Assembly (NCBI RefSeq): GCF_015624505.1
Contig: NZ_CP061379.1
Location: forward strand, 2,356,001-2,420,000
Origin: Bradyrhizobium commune
Lineage (GTDB): Bacteria; Pseudomonadota; Alphaproteobacteria; Rhizobiales; Xanthobacteraceae
Reading direction: 5' to 3'
Length of the DNA: 64,000 bases
The number at the start of each line of letters is the position of its first letter. Positions within the stretch are counted from its first letter, which is position 1. The notes under the pieces were generated by a model. The model was given only the letters and a program-made list of their open reading frames with translations, ran no database searches and was not told the DNA's origin. The position numbers and the translations under genes are program-made. Shown one piece after another: positions 52,408 through 60,835 of the stretch.

Positions 52408-53247
52408 ATGCCCATCAAGGACGTCTTTCTGCCGCTGATCGGCCAGCCGCGTAAACCAGCGCTTGCAGCCATCGAGAAGTGCGTGGCCGTTGCCGCCGAC
52501 CTCGGTGCCAGGATCACCGCGCTTGCGCTGGAGGACGATGTTTTCGTGCGTCCGAAGGTGGTGTTTCCTGATGATCCGGAGTCCGCCGACACGATCGGCG
52601 TGCGCGAAGTGGGCGACATGCAGCAGCTGCTCAACGCGTTCACGCGCGCGGCCTCCCGCACCGGCATTCGCGCACAGAGCCGGTCAGGCAGGGTGCCGGC
52701 GGACCAAATTGCATCGACCTTTGCCGAACATGCGCGCTTCAGCGATCTCACGCTGATCCCGGTGAAGCCGCACGACAGCCAAAGCGAAAATATCGTCGAG
52801 ACGTTCCTGTTCGAGTCCGGCCGGCCGCTGCTGCTCTGTCCGGAGCAGCATGTGGACGTGTTGCGGCCGGAATTCGAGAACGTCATGATCGCCTGGGATC
52901 ACTCGGCTCGCGCTGCGCGCGCGGTTGGCGACGCGCTGCCGATCCTTCAGGCGGCCAACGCGGTGCGCGTGATCACGGTGGCTGACGACAACGCCGACGC
53001 GATCGCGCAATCAGGGACCAGTCTCGTCGATCATCTCAGGGAGCACGGGGTCTACGCGTCCTTTGAAACCGTGAAGGGCAGCGGCAGCTCGATCGGCAAG
53101 GTGCTCGGGACCTGGGCGAATGAACATGCGATCGATGCCATCGTCATGGGCGCCTACCACCATTCGCGCCTGAACGAGATCGTCTGGGGCGGGGTGACCA
53201 AGACCGTCATCGGCCAGCCACCGTGCTGGGTGATGATGTCGCACTAG
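52408..53247 (+). CDS. Tandem universal stress protein (UspA family)
   Basis: Encodes 279 aa starting ATG after CAAGGAGAATCCC. Two Usp folds: residues 1-140 (KDVFLPLIGQPRKPALAAIEKCVAVAADLGARITALAL) and about 150-279 (FENVMIAWDHSARAARAVGDALPILQAANAVRVITV ... IDAIVMGAYHHSRLNEIVWGGVTKTVI). The C-terminal domain has a degenerate nucleotide loop. Such proteins aid survival under oxygen or energy stress. The FixK-type box upstream supports low-oxygen induction; the acyl-CoA synthetase fusion follows. Confidence 0.87.
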   Translation: MPIKDVFLPLIGQPRKPALAAIEKCVAVAADLGARITALALEDDVFVRPKVVFPDDPESADTIGVREVGDMQQLLNAFTRAASRTGIRAQSRSGRVPADQIASTFAEHARFSDLTLIPVKPHDSQSENIVETFLFESGRPLLLCPEQHVDVLRPEFENVMIAWDHSARAARAVGDALPILQAANAVRVITVADDNADAIAQSGTSLVDHLREHGVYASFETVKGSGSSIGKVLGTWANEHAIDAIVMGAYHHSRLNEIVWGGVTKTVIGQPPCWVMMSH

Positions 53248-53306
53248 CTGCGTTTGCCACATCGATCCAGATTTCCGACCCGTCGCCCGATCGAACGGTT
53301 GCAACC

Positions 53307-56000
53307 ATGTCAACCTATCGCCTGAAAAACGTGTTGTCGCCGCGGTCCGTGGCGTTGGTGGGCGCGAGCGCCCGTCAGGTCTCCGTCGGTCGCGCCGTTC
53401 TGGAGAACATCCGGAAGGCGGAATTCAGGGGTCCGTTCGGGCTGGTGAATCCGCGGCATGCCGAGATCGGCGGCGTCGCTGCGGTCAGCAGCCTGGACCA
53501 ATTGCCGTTCGTCCCCGAGCTGGTCGTCATCACCGCGCCGGCGGCCGAGGTTCCCGGCATCATCGATCAGGCCGGGCAGCGCGGCTCGGCCGGCGTGTTG
53601 ATCGTCTCGGCCGGGCTCGGTCTGGGGCCGGGATCGCCGCACGAGGCCGCCATCGCCGCGGCGCGCAAATACGGTATGCGACTGATCGGCCCTAATTGCC
53701 TCGGCATCATGATGCCCGGTGCCAGCCTCAACGCCAGTTTCGCCGCCCATATGCCAGGCTCGGGCAATCTTGCACTGATCTCGCAATCGGGTGCGATCGC
53801 CGCCGGCATGGTGGATTGGGCCGCACAGCGCGGCGTCGGCTTCTCCGGCATCGTCTCGATCGGCGACCAGATCGACGTCGATCTCGCCGACCTGCTCGAC
53901 TATTTCGCGATGGATCACAAGACCCGCGCGATCCTGCTCTATATCGAGGCCATCAAGGACGCGCGGAAGTTCATGTCGGCGGCGCGGGCCGCGGCGCGCG
54001 TGAAGCCGGTCGTCGTGGTCAAGTCCGGCCGAATGGCGCAGGGTGCGAAGGCAGCGGCCACGCACACGGGCGCGCTTGCCGGTGCGGATTCCGTCTATGA
54101 TGCGGCATTCCGCCGTGCCGGTGTGCTGCGGGTATCAGATCTGCGCGAGCTGTTCGATTGCGCCGAGACGCTCGGCCGCGTCGAATCGCGGACCGGCAAG
54201 CGCCTCGCGATCCTGACCAATGGCGGCGGCATCGGCGTCCTGGCCGTCGACCGGCTGGTCGAGCTTGGCGGCATTCCCGCGTCGATCTCGGCGGAGGCGC
54301 GCAAAGATCTTGACGCCGTGCTGCCGCCGACCTGGTCCGGCGCCAACCCGGTCGACATCGTCGGCGACGCTGACGCATCGCGCTACGCCGCGGCGCTGGA
54401 TGTGCTGCTCGCCGATCCCGACAATGACGCGGTTCTGGTCCTCAATGTGCAGACCGCGATCGCCTCGGCCGTTGACATCGCAACCCGGGTGACGGAACTC
54501 GTCAGCGCGTATCGCACCAAGCACCGCAGCTGGGCGAAACCTGTCCTTGCGGCTTGGGTCGGGGCCGATCAGAAGATCGTCGAGATGCTGTCAGGCGCCG
54601 GCATTCCGAACTATCCGACCGAGGATGACGCGGTTCGCGGGTTTATGCACCTCGTGAGACATCGCGAGGTCGTGGAGGCGCTGAGCCAGGTTCCCCCGGC
54701 GATGCCCGACACCTTCTTGCCAGACGCGAGAGCCGCGAGGCAGATCGTCGCGAACGCAATTGCGGATGGCCGCAAATGGCTCGAACCGGTCGAGGTCAAG
54801 CGCCTGCTCGAAGCCTATGACATCGCGATGGTACCGACCTTTGCGGCGACCGATGTCGAGCAGGCGGTGGTCTGCGCCAACGACATCTTCGCCCAGGGGG
54901 CAACCGTCGTGCTCAAGATCATGTCACGCGACATCGTGCACAAATCCGATGTCGGCGGCGTCGTTCTCAATCTCACCACGCCGGATGCCGTGCGTGCCGC
55001 CGCGACAGACATCCTTGCGCGTGCGAGGAAGCTGCGCCCGGAAGCCCGCATTGCTGGCATCATCGTGCAGGCGATGGTCGTCAAGCCCAAGGCGCGCGAG
55101 CTGATCCTGGGCCTTGCGGACGATCCGACCTTCGGCACCGTCGTCGTGTTCGGCCGGGGCGGGACGGCGGTGGAGATCATCAATGACAAGGCGCTTGCGC
55201 TGCCGCCGCTCGATTTGCAGCTCGCGCGCGACCTGATCGGGCGCACGCGTGTTTCTCGGCTGTTGCGCGCCTACCGGGACGTTCCCGCGGTGAAGCAGGA
55301 CGCCGTCGCGATGGTGCTGGTCAAGCTCGCGCAGATGGCGGCCGACATTCCAGAGATCCGCGAGTTCGACATCAATCCGATGTTGGCAGACGAAACCGGC
55401 GTCACGGCGGTTGACGCGCGCGTCGCGGTCGGACCACCACAGCGGAAATTTGCGGGCTCAGGGCCCGCCAATTTCGCCGTCCGCGCCTATCCGTCGCAGT
55501 GGGAGCGACGCCTCGTGCTCAAGGACGGCTGGCGCATCTCCGTGCGTCCCTTGCGCCCGGAGGACGAGCCGACCATCCACGAATTCCTGCACCATGTCAC
55601 GCCCCACGACCTCCGCCTGCGCTTCTTCGCGCCGATGAAGGAGTTTACCCACGAATTCATCGCCCGCCTGACCCAGCTCGACTACGCGCGGGCGATGGCC
55701 TTCATCGCCTTCGACGAGGCGACCAGCGAGATGGTCGGCGTGGTCCGGCTCCATTCGGACTCGGTCTACGAGAGCGGCGAGTATGCGATCCTGCTGCGTT
55801 CGGACCTCAAGGGCAGGGGGCTCGGATGGGCCCTGATGCAACTGATCATCGACTACGCGAAATCGGAGGGGTTGAGGACCATCTCGGGCGACGTGCTCAA
55901 GGAGAACGTCACGATGCTGGAGATGTGCCGCCAGCTCGGTTTTGCGGTGAAGCCGGATCCGACCGAGCCCGACATCTGTGACGTCAGGCTGAAGCTCTGA
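53307..56000 (+). CDS. ADP-forming acyl-CoA synthetase fused to GNAT (Pat/PatZ-type protein acetyltransferase)
   Basis: Encodes 897 aa from ATG 53307. Order: CoA-binding domain (1-130, SPRSVALVGASARQVSVGRAVLENI), succinyl-CoA-ligase-like domain with GPNCLGIMMPG and the HTGALAGADSVYDAAFRRAGV segment, an ATP-grasp domain (about 490-700, VVLKIMSRDIVHKSDVGGVVLNL), and a GNAT domain (about 730-897, LRSDLKGRGLGWALMQLIIDYA). Family members acetylate lysines of metabolic enzymes such as acyl-CoA synthetases, or make acyl-CoA. Located after UspA by 59 bases, probably one operon under FixK-type control. Confidence 0.87.
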   Translation: MSTYRLKNVLSPRSVALVGASARQVSVGRAVLENIRKAEFRGPFGLVNPRHAEIGGVAAVSSLDQLPFVPELVVITAPAAEVPGIIDQAGQRGSAGVLIVSAGLGLGPGSPHEAAIAAARKYGMRLIGPNCLGIMMPGASLNASFAAHMPGSGNLALISQSGAIAAGMVDWAAQRGVGFSGIVSIGDQIDVDLADLLDYFAMDHKTRAILLYIEAIKDARKFMSAARAAARVKPVVVVKSGRMAQGAKAAATHTGALAGADSVYDAAFRRAGVLRVSDLRELFDCAETLGRVESRTGKRLAILTNGGGIGVLAVDRLVELGGIPASISAEARKDLDAVLPPTWSGANPVDIVGDADASRYAAALDVLLADPDNDAVLVLNVQTAIASAVDIATRVTELVSAYRTKHRSWAKPVLAAWVGADQKIVEMLSGAGIPNYPTEDDAVRGFMHLVRHREVVEALSQVPPAMPDTFLPDARAARQIVANAIADGRKWLEPVEVKRLLEAYDIAMVPTFAATDVEQAVVCANDIFAQGATVVLKIMSRDIVHKSDVGGVVLNLTTPDAVRAAATDILARARKLRPEARIAGIIVQAMVVKPKARELILGLADDPTFGTVVVFGRGGTAVEIINDKALALPPLDLQLARDLIGRTRVSRLLRAYRDVPAVKQDAVAMVLVKLAQMAADIPEIREFDINPMLADETGVTAVDARVAVGPPQRKFAGSGPANFAVRAYPSQWERRLVLKDGWRISVRPLRPEDEPTIHEFLHHVTPHDLRLRFFAPMKEFTHEFIARLTQLDYARAMAFIAFDEATSEMVGVVRLHSDSVYESGEYAILLRSDLKGRGLGWALMQLIIDYAKSEGLRTISGDVLKENVTMLEMCRQLGFAVKPDPTEPDICDVRLKL

Positions 56001-56185
56001 AGTGCGGTTACCGCAACTCTGCATCGCACGAAATGCATTGACGCACCCTCCGGATGCGGTTTAGTGGAACTCGCACGGTCTCAGCGGCATTTGATTAAAC
56101 CTGTACGCTCTGCTTTCCGGTTGAAAAGCCGGGCAACGTTGACTACGCAGGGACACCACTGCCTCGCAGTCTTAGGAGTCCCGGC
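56001..56185. other. Intergenic region upstream of the Crp/Fnr gene
   Basis: About 185 bases with short imperfect dyads (GCGGTTACCGC near 56004; CCGGTTGAAAAGCCGG near 56119). No TTGA-N6-TCAA box and no gene are seen. It must hold the promoter for the Crp/Fnr regulator; TTAGGAGTC before 56186 is the ribosome site. Confidence 0.4.
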
Positions 56186-56914
56186 GTGCCTCAGGACAAG
56201 ACCGGCGACCCCCGACAGTCGTCGGGCAACAAATTATCGGTCCTGCGCAAGCACCCGATCTTCGCGGATCTGGAGCCTGACGCGCTTGATCAGCTCTGCC
56301 GCTATGCCAAGCACACGACGGTGAAGCGCGGAGCGACGATTGCAGCCAAGGGCGACCCCGGCAACAATCTGTTTGCGGTGATCACGGGAACAGTGAAGAT
56401 CTCCTCCTCGTCGCCTGATGGGCGGAACGCTATTCTCAATCTGATCGGTCCGGGAGAAATCTTTGGCGAGATCGCGGTTCTCGACGGCGCGCCGCGGTCG
56501 GCGGATGCGACCGCCAACACCAATTGCGAGCTTTACATCATCGACCGCCGCGACTTCCTGCCGTTTGTGAAGAGCCAGCCGGCGCTGGCGATGAAATTCA
56601 TTGAGCTGCTGTGCGCGCGGCTGCGCTGGACCAGCCAGCAGGTCGAGCAGGTGATCTTGCAGAATTTGCCGGGCCGGCTTGCCAGCGCGCTGCTCGGCCT
56701 CACCGAGGAGCGCAAGTTCGACTCCGGCAGCGGCACGCTCGCCGTCACCCAGCAGGAGATCAGCGAGATGGTGGGGATGACGCGCGAGAGCATCAACAAG
56801 CAATTGCGCGCCTGGGCCGGACGCAACTGGGTTCGTCTCGAGCACGGCGCCATCGTCGTGCTCGACACCGAAGCGCTACGTGAGCTCGTTGACAGCGGCC
56901 TCGACGGCGACTAA
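56186..56914 (+). CDS. Crp/Fnr family transcriptional regulator
   Basis: Encodes 242 aa from GTG 56186 (TTAGGAG upstream). cNMP-binding-like barrel: FADLEPDALDQLCRYAKHTTVKRGATIAAKGDPGNNLFAVITGTVKIS, GEIFGEIAVLDGAPRSADATANTNCELYIIDR. The HTH is VTQQEISEMVGMTRESINKQLRAW. There is no N-terminal Cys cluster for an FNR iron-sulfur centre (only Cys38 early on). The recognition helix reads ESINK rather than the E..SR of FixK/FNR, so it probably does not read the TTGA-N6-TCAA boxes nearby. Ligand unknown. Confidence 0.88.
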   Translation: MPQDKTGDPRQSSGNKLSVLRKHPIFADLEPDALDQLCRYAKHTTVKRGATIAAKGDPGNNLFAVITGTVKISSSSPDGRNAILNLIGPGEIFGEIAVLDGAPRSADATANTNCELYIIDRRDFLPFVKSQPALAMKFIELLCARLRWTSQQVEQVILQNLPGRLASALLGLTEERKFDSGSGTLAVTQQEISEMVGMTRESINKQLRAWAGRNWVRLEHGAIVVLDTEALRELVDSGLDGD

Positions 56915-56917
56915 CGC

Positions 56918-56941
56918 GCGATGACGACGAGTCGTCATCGC
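56918..56941. terminator. Hairpin after the Crp/Fnr gene
   Basis: A perfect 11-bp stem, GCGATGACGAC / GTCGTCATCGC, with a 2-base spacer, four bases after the stop. There is no strong T tract (only TTGTTGTTT further on), so it may be a terminator or an mRNA end stabiliser. Confidence 0.5.
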
Positions 56942-56958
56942 TCGTCAGGTTGTTGTTT

Positions 56959-57008
56959 GAGCATGATCTTTTTCGGAGAACCGCTGCGAACTTTTCCCGA
57001 TCATGCTT
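56959..57008. repeat. Dispersed Rhizobiales intergenic repeat (GAGCATGATC...GATCATGCTT)
   Basis: About 50 bases bounded by GAGCATGATC and GATCATGCTT, with inner TTTTCGGAGAACCGCTGCGA and CTTTTCCC. From memory this matches a very common intergenic repeat of Bradyrhizobium/Rhodopseudomonas genomes. It sits exactly between the Crp/Fnr and cyclase genes. Origin and function are unknown; its presence supports the host assignment. Confidence 0.65.
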
Positions 57009-57785
57009 TTAGCTCTCGATGATCGCGACCGCACGGGTCCAGCCCGCGGAGGCGCGCTCGATCTTCACCGGAAAGCATGAGACGGTGAAGCCGGTTGCAG
57101 GCAATTGCTCGAGATTGTGCAGCTTCTCGAGATGGCAATAGCCGATGTGCCGTCCCGCCTTATGGCCCTCCCAGATCAGGCCGGCGTTTTTCGTTTCCGC
57201 GTATTTCCTTGCGGTGAAGACGAACGGTGCATCCCAGCTCCAGCCGTCGGTTCCGGTGAGCCGTACGCCGCGTTCGAGCAGGTACATGGTGGCCTCACAG
57301 CCCATGCCGCAGCCGGAATTGACGTAGTCGGCCTGGCCGAATTTGGCGCCGGCGCTGGTGTTGACGACGACGATCTCCAGCGGCGAGAGCGTGTGGCCGA
57401 TACGCTTGAGTTCCTTCTCGACGTCCTCGGCGGTGGCGACATAGCCGTCTGGCAGATGTCGGAAGTCAAGCTTCACGCCGGGCTGAAAGCACCATTCCAG
57501 CGGCACCTCGTCGATGGTCCATGACCGCTCGCCGCGATTCATGGTCGGGTGAAAATGCCATGGCGCGTCGAGATGCGTGCCGTTGTGGGTCGACAGCGAG
57601 ACCTGCTCGACCGCCCAGCCCTGGCCATCCGGCAGATCCTGCGCCTTGAGACCATCGAAGAACTGCAACATGCGCGGCAGCCCCTGCTGATGGTCGATAT
57701 ACTGGATCGTCGGGTGGTTGCCCGGCGGATCGGCCGGCACGTCGTTCTGCAACGGCACGGAGATGTCGATCAGCTTCCGCGGCAT
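57009..57785 (-). CDS. Cyclase family metal-dependent hydrolase (KynB/isatin hydrolase superfamily)
   Basis: Encodes 258 aa; ATG 57785 follows GAGGGAAACGCCC on the minus strand. The metal motif is STHNGTHLDAPWHF (HxGTHxDxPxH). Other conserved parts: WTIDEVPLEWCF, CGMGCEATMYLLERGVRLTGTDGWSWDAP and IWEGHKAGRHIGYCHLEKL, with PVKIERASAGWTRAV at the end. The superfamily hydrolyses N-formylkynurenine, isatin and related cyclic amides. Length is greater than KynB (about 210) and nearer the larger cyclase and isatin-hydrolase group. TRAP transporter genes lie upstream on the same strand. Confidence 0.82.
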   Translation of the reverse strand: MPRKLIDISVPLQNDVPADPPGNHPTIQYIDHQQGLPRMLQFFDGLKAQDLPDGQGWAVEQVSLSTHNGTHLDAPWHFHPTMNRGERSWTIDEVPLEWCFQPGVKLDFRHLPDGYVATAEDVEKELKRIGHTLSPLEIVVVNTSAGAKFGQADYVNSGCGMGCEATMYLLERGVRLTGTDGWSWDAPFVFTARKYAETKNAGLIWEGHKAGRHIGYCHLEKLHNLEQLPATGFTVSCFPVKIERASAGWTRAVAIIES

Positions 57786-57865
57786 GGGCGTTTCCCTCGA
57801 GATGTTTCCCAGCATCTTGAGGGCGGCGTGCCGGCGCCGTCAAGCGACGCGCCGGCGCGATCAAC

Positions 57866-59155
57866 TCACCGCAGGATGTGACGCGGCAGCCAGAGCGAGA
57901 TCTCCGGCAGATAGGTGACGAGCATCAGCACGAACAGCATGACGCCGTAGAACGGCCAGATCTTGCGCATGACCTCTTCAAGCGAGACCTTGCCGACCGC
58001 GCAGCCGACGAACAGGATCGCGCCGACCGGTGGATGGCACAGGCCGATGCCGAGATTGAGCAGCATGATCATGCCGAAATGCACGGGATCGACGCCGAAA
58101 TTCTGCATCACCGGCAGCAGGATCGGCGTCGCGATCAGGATCGACGGCGCCATGTCGAGCAGCGTGCCGAGCAGCAGCAGCAGCACGTTGAGCAGCAGCA
58201 GGATGACGTATTTGTTGCTGGAGATCGACAGGAAGAATGCCGTCATCTTCGCCGGCATCTGTGTGAGCGCCATGATGTAGCCGACTGCGGAGGCGCAGGC
58301 GATCAGCGTCATCACCATCGCGACCGTGCGCAAGGTCCGGTGCAGCAGCACCGGCAAGTCACGCCATTGATAGTCGCGGTAGACGAACATGGTGACGAAG
58401 AACGCCCAGATGCAGGCGACCGCGCCAGCCTCGATCGCGGTGAAGATGCCGCCCAAAATGCCGCCGAGGATGATGACGAGCGTGATCAGGCCCCAGGCCG
58501 CATCGATCGTGATCTTGATCGCGTCCTTGGCCGGAACAGTGCGCCCCTGAGGATGACCCTCGCGATAGGCAATCGCAACGCACAGCACGATCAGCGAGAA
58601 GCCGAGCAGCAGGCCGGGAAACACGCCCGCCATGAACAGGGCGCTGATCGAGATGGTGCCGCCGGTCGCGAGCGAATACAGCACCGCATTGTGGCTCGGC
58701 GGCACCAGCAGCGCCTGCACCGAGGACGAGATGGTGAGGTTGGTGGCGAACACGCGCGGATAGCCGTTCTTCTCCATCTGCGGGATCATCACCGAGCCGA
58801 TCGCCGAGGTATCGGCCACCGCCGAGCCGGAGATGCCGCTGAGGAACGTCGTCGCCAGCACGTTGACGATCGAGAGGCCGCCGCGCAGCCGGGTCAAGCC
58901 GACCAGCACGTCGGCAAAGGCGACCAGCCGCTTTGCCATGCCGCCTTCCGCCATGATGGCGCCGGCGAGCACGAAGAACGGGATCGTCAGCATCGCAACC
59001 TTGCTGACGCCGTCCGAGATTTTCAGCATCAAGGCTTCAAGGGGAATGCCGACCGACAGCGCGCCCGCGATCGCCGCCATCGCCAGCGAGTAGGCGATCG
59101 GCATGCCGATCAGGAAGCAGACGATCATCGTGCCGAGCAGGATAAAGATGTCCAT
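57866..59155 (-). CDS. dctM: TRAP transporter large permease (DctM)
   Basis: Encodes 429 aa with about twelve hydrophobic segments. Family signatures: FLIGMPIAYSLAMAAIAGAL at the start, FFVLAGAIMAEGGMAKRLVAFADVLVGLTRLRGGLSIVNVLA, FLSGISGSAVADTSAIGSVMIPQM and LNLGIGLCHPPVGAILFVGCAVGKV near the end. It is the main translocation subunit and uses the sodium or proton gradient with DctQ. It lies 16 bases after dctQ; the cyclase gene follows 80 bases later. Confidence 0.93.
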   Translation of the reverse strand: MDIFILLGTMIVCFLIGMPIAYSLAMAAIAGALSVGIPLEALMLKISDGVSKVAMLTIPFFVLAGAIMAEGGMAKRLVAFADVLVGLTRLRGGLSIVNVLATTFLSGISGSAVADTSAIGSVMIPQMEKNGYPRVFATNLTISSSVQALLVPPSHNAVLYSLATGGTISISALFMAGVFPGLLLGFSLIVLCVAIAYREGHPQGRTVPAKDAIKITIDAAWGLITLVIILGGILGGIFTAIEAGAVACIWAFFVTMFVYRDYQWRDLPVLLHRTLRTVAMVMTLIACASAVGYIMALTQMPAKMTAFFLSISSNKYVILLLLNVLLLLLGTLLDMAPSILIATPILLPVMQNFGVDPVHFGMIMLLNLGIGLCHPPVGAILFVGCAVGKVSLEEVMRKIWPFYGVMLFVLMLVTYLPEISLWLPRHILR

Positions 59156-59171
59156 GACGATGACTCCTGGC

Positions 59172-59687
59172 TCACTCGAAGGCCGCAGGCTCGGAATGCT
59201 TGCCGATCGGGTCGGGTGGCACGCCGAGGAATATCCGTTCGATCACGAACAGGAGCAGGCAGACGCCGCCGATCGGAATCGGCAGATAGGTGACGCCGAC
59301 CGACAGCGACGGGAAGTCAGCGATGGAGTTGTGCCAGGTGATCTCGACGAGACTTTCACCCCAGATGACCATGAACAGCGCGATAAGCGCCATGAGCAAC
59401 TGAACGAAGATGTCGAGCGCCCGTTGCAGGGGCGGCGGGAGCTTCTTGGCGAAATAGGCGACATTCATGTGCAGGTTGAGCCGGTAGCCGGCGGCTGCGC
59501 CGATGAATGTCAAGACGATCGTCAGCAGCACCGCCATCGGCTCCGGCCACGAAGCCGCGCTGTTGAGGACGTAGCGCGTGAATACCGCCCAGGGGATCAC
59601 CGCGGAGATCGCGACCAGCGCGATGCAGCCGACGATCACGCACAACAAATAGAGAAAATCCATCGCTCGGCGAAACAGTGCGGCCAT
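59172..59687 (-). CDS. dctQ: TRAP transporter small permease (DctQ)
   Basis: Encodes 171 aa with four membrane segments (FLYLLCVIVGCIALVAISAVIPWAVFTRYVL; EPMAVLLTIVLTFIGAAAGY; QLLMALIALFMVIWG; LPIPIGGVCLLLFVIERIF). NVAYFAKKLPPPLQRALDIFVQL is the typical central loop. Partner of DctM. The gap to dctP (59688-59775) contains a strong stem-loop. Confidence 0.9.
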   Translation of the reverse strand: MAALFRRAMDFLYLLCVIVGCIALVAISAVIPWAVFTRYVLNSAASWPEPMAVLLTIVLTFIGAAAGYRLNLHMNVAYFAKKLPPPLQRALDIFVQLLMALIALFMVIWGESLVEITWHNSIADFPSLSVGVTYLPIPIGGVCLLLFVIERIFLGVPPDPIGKHSEPAAFE

Positions 59688-59725
59688 CCGCGTTTCCTGC
59701 TCTGTCAGTGGTTTAAGTTGTCGAG

Positions 59726-59759
59726 GCCGAAGCGCGACGAGTGCTCATCGCGCTTCGGC
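59726..59759 (-). promoter_or_regulatory. Stem-loop between dctP and dctQ
   Basis: GCCGAAGCGCG / CGCGCTTCGGC form an 11-bp stem that extends with further pairs around a GTGC loop. On the minus strand it follows dctP and has no clear T run. It probably lowers permease expression relative to the binding protein or stabilises the dctP mRNA. Confidence 0.6.
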
Positions 59760-59775
59760 TCTTTTCGAGCATCCT

Positions 59776-60780
59776 CTAGAGCGCTTGGATGCGCTGGATC
59801 GTGGCCTGGTATTTCGGGCCGTATTTGTCCCAGACCGGCTTGACCGCGTCCTGGAATGGTTTCTTGTCGGCGATCTCGACGATTTCGCAGCCAGCGGCCT
59901 TGGCCTTCTCCATCGCCGTCGTCTCGTACTTCTTCCACAGCTCGCGCTCCTCGAGCTGGGCTTCGCGCGCGAACTTCTTGATCAGCGCTTGGTCGTCGGC
60001 CGACAGTGCTGTCCAGGATCGCTTCGAGAAACAGAGGATCTCAGGGATCACGAGGTGCTCGGTCAGCGAGTAATATTTTGCGGCGGTGTAGTGGTTGCTG
60101 AACACGTAGCTCGGCGGATTGTTTTCAGCGCCGTCGATCACGCCTGTTTGCAGCGACGAGAACACCTGGTCGTAGCCCATGGCGATGCCGTTGCCGCCGA
60201 GCGAGTTGACCATGTCGATGAAGATCGGATTGCCGATGACGCGAAGCTTCAGGCCCTTGACGTCGGCGATCGACTTGATCGGATGTTTGGTGTTGTAGAA
60301 GCTGCGCGCGCCCGAATCCATCCAGCACAGTCCGACCAGGTTCGCGTTCGGGCTCGCGGTGATCTTGTCGAGCAATTCCTGGCCGATGTCGCCGTCCATC
60401 ATCTTCCAGGCTTGCGCTATGTTCTTGAACAGGAAGGGCATGTTGACGACGTTGATGTCGTCGACGATTGGCCCGACCGCGCCTGCACTGACGCGCAGCA
60501 TCTGGATCGCGCCAATCTGTGTCTGCTCGATCGTCTCCTTCTCGGCGCCGAGTTGCGCGGAGGGATAGGTCTGGATCGAGAGCCGGCCTTGCGTCGCATC
60601 CGACAGCTTCTTGCCCATGCTCTCGACGGCGGCGACCGTCGGATAGCCGACCGGCTGCACGTCGGCAGCCTTGAACACGGCTTTGGTCTGGGCGCGGCCC
60701 GACGAGATCGGAGCCAGCGTGGCTGCTCCAAGTCCGGCGCCAAGTCCGGCGCTCAATTTGATGAAATCACGGCGTCTCAT
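59776..60780 (-). CDS. dctP: TRAP transporter substrate-binding protein (DctP), Tat-exported
   Basis: Encodes 334 aa. The N-terminus MRRRDFIKLSAGLGAG is a twin-arginine signal (RRxFIK) with cleavage expected near SSGRAQ. The mature part has DctP features: ESMGKKLSDATQGRLSIQTYPSAQLGAEKETIEQTQIGAIQM, GLKLRVIGNPIFIDMVNSLGGNGIAM and SLQTGVIDGAENNPPSYVFSNHYTAAKYYSLTEH. Binds a carboxylate ligand in the periplasm. First gene of the TRAP operon, behind the GntR gene by 55 bases. Confidence 0.92.
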   Translation of the reverse strand: MRRRDFIKLSAGLGAGLGAATLAPISSGRAQTKAVFKAADVQPVGYPTVAAVESMGKKLSDATQGRLSIQTYPSAQLGAEKETIEQTQIGAIQMLRVSAGAVGPIVDDINVVNMPFLFKNIAQAWKMMDGDIGQELLDKITASPNANLVGLCWMDSGARSFYNTKHPIKSIADVKGLKLRVIGNPIFIDMVNSLGGNGIAMGYDQVFSSLQTGVIDGAENNPPSYVFSNHYTAAKYYSLTEHLVIPEILCFSKRSWTALSADDQALIKKFAREAQLEERELWKKYETTAMEKAKAAGCEIVEIADKKPFQDAVKPVWDKYGPKYQATIQRIQAL

Positions 60781-60835
60781 GGTAGTCCTCCCTCATTGCT
60801 TCGTTGGTGTGCGTCGTTGTTTGACCGCGGTCCGG

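Noticed and set aside
56001..56185. FNR-type box before the Crp/Fnr gene (TTGATTAAACCTG)
   Set aside because: Only the left half-site fits; the right half does not match TCAA.
57878..59293. 471-codon plus-strand open frame rich in Asp, Gln, His and Arg
   Set aside because: It is the antisense of the membrane helices of dctM; the biased composition is the usual mirror of hydrophobic codons.
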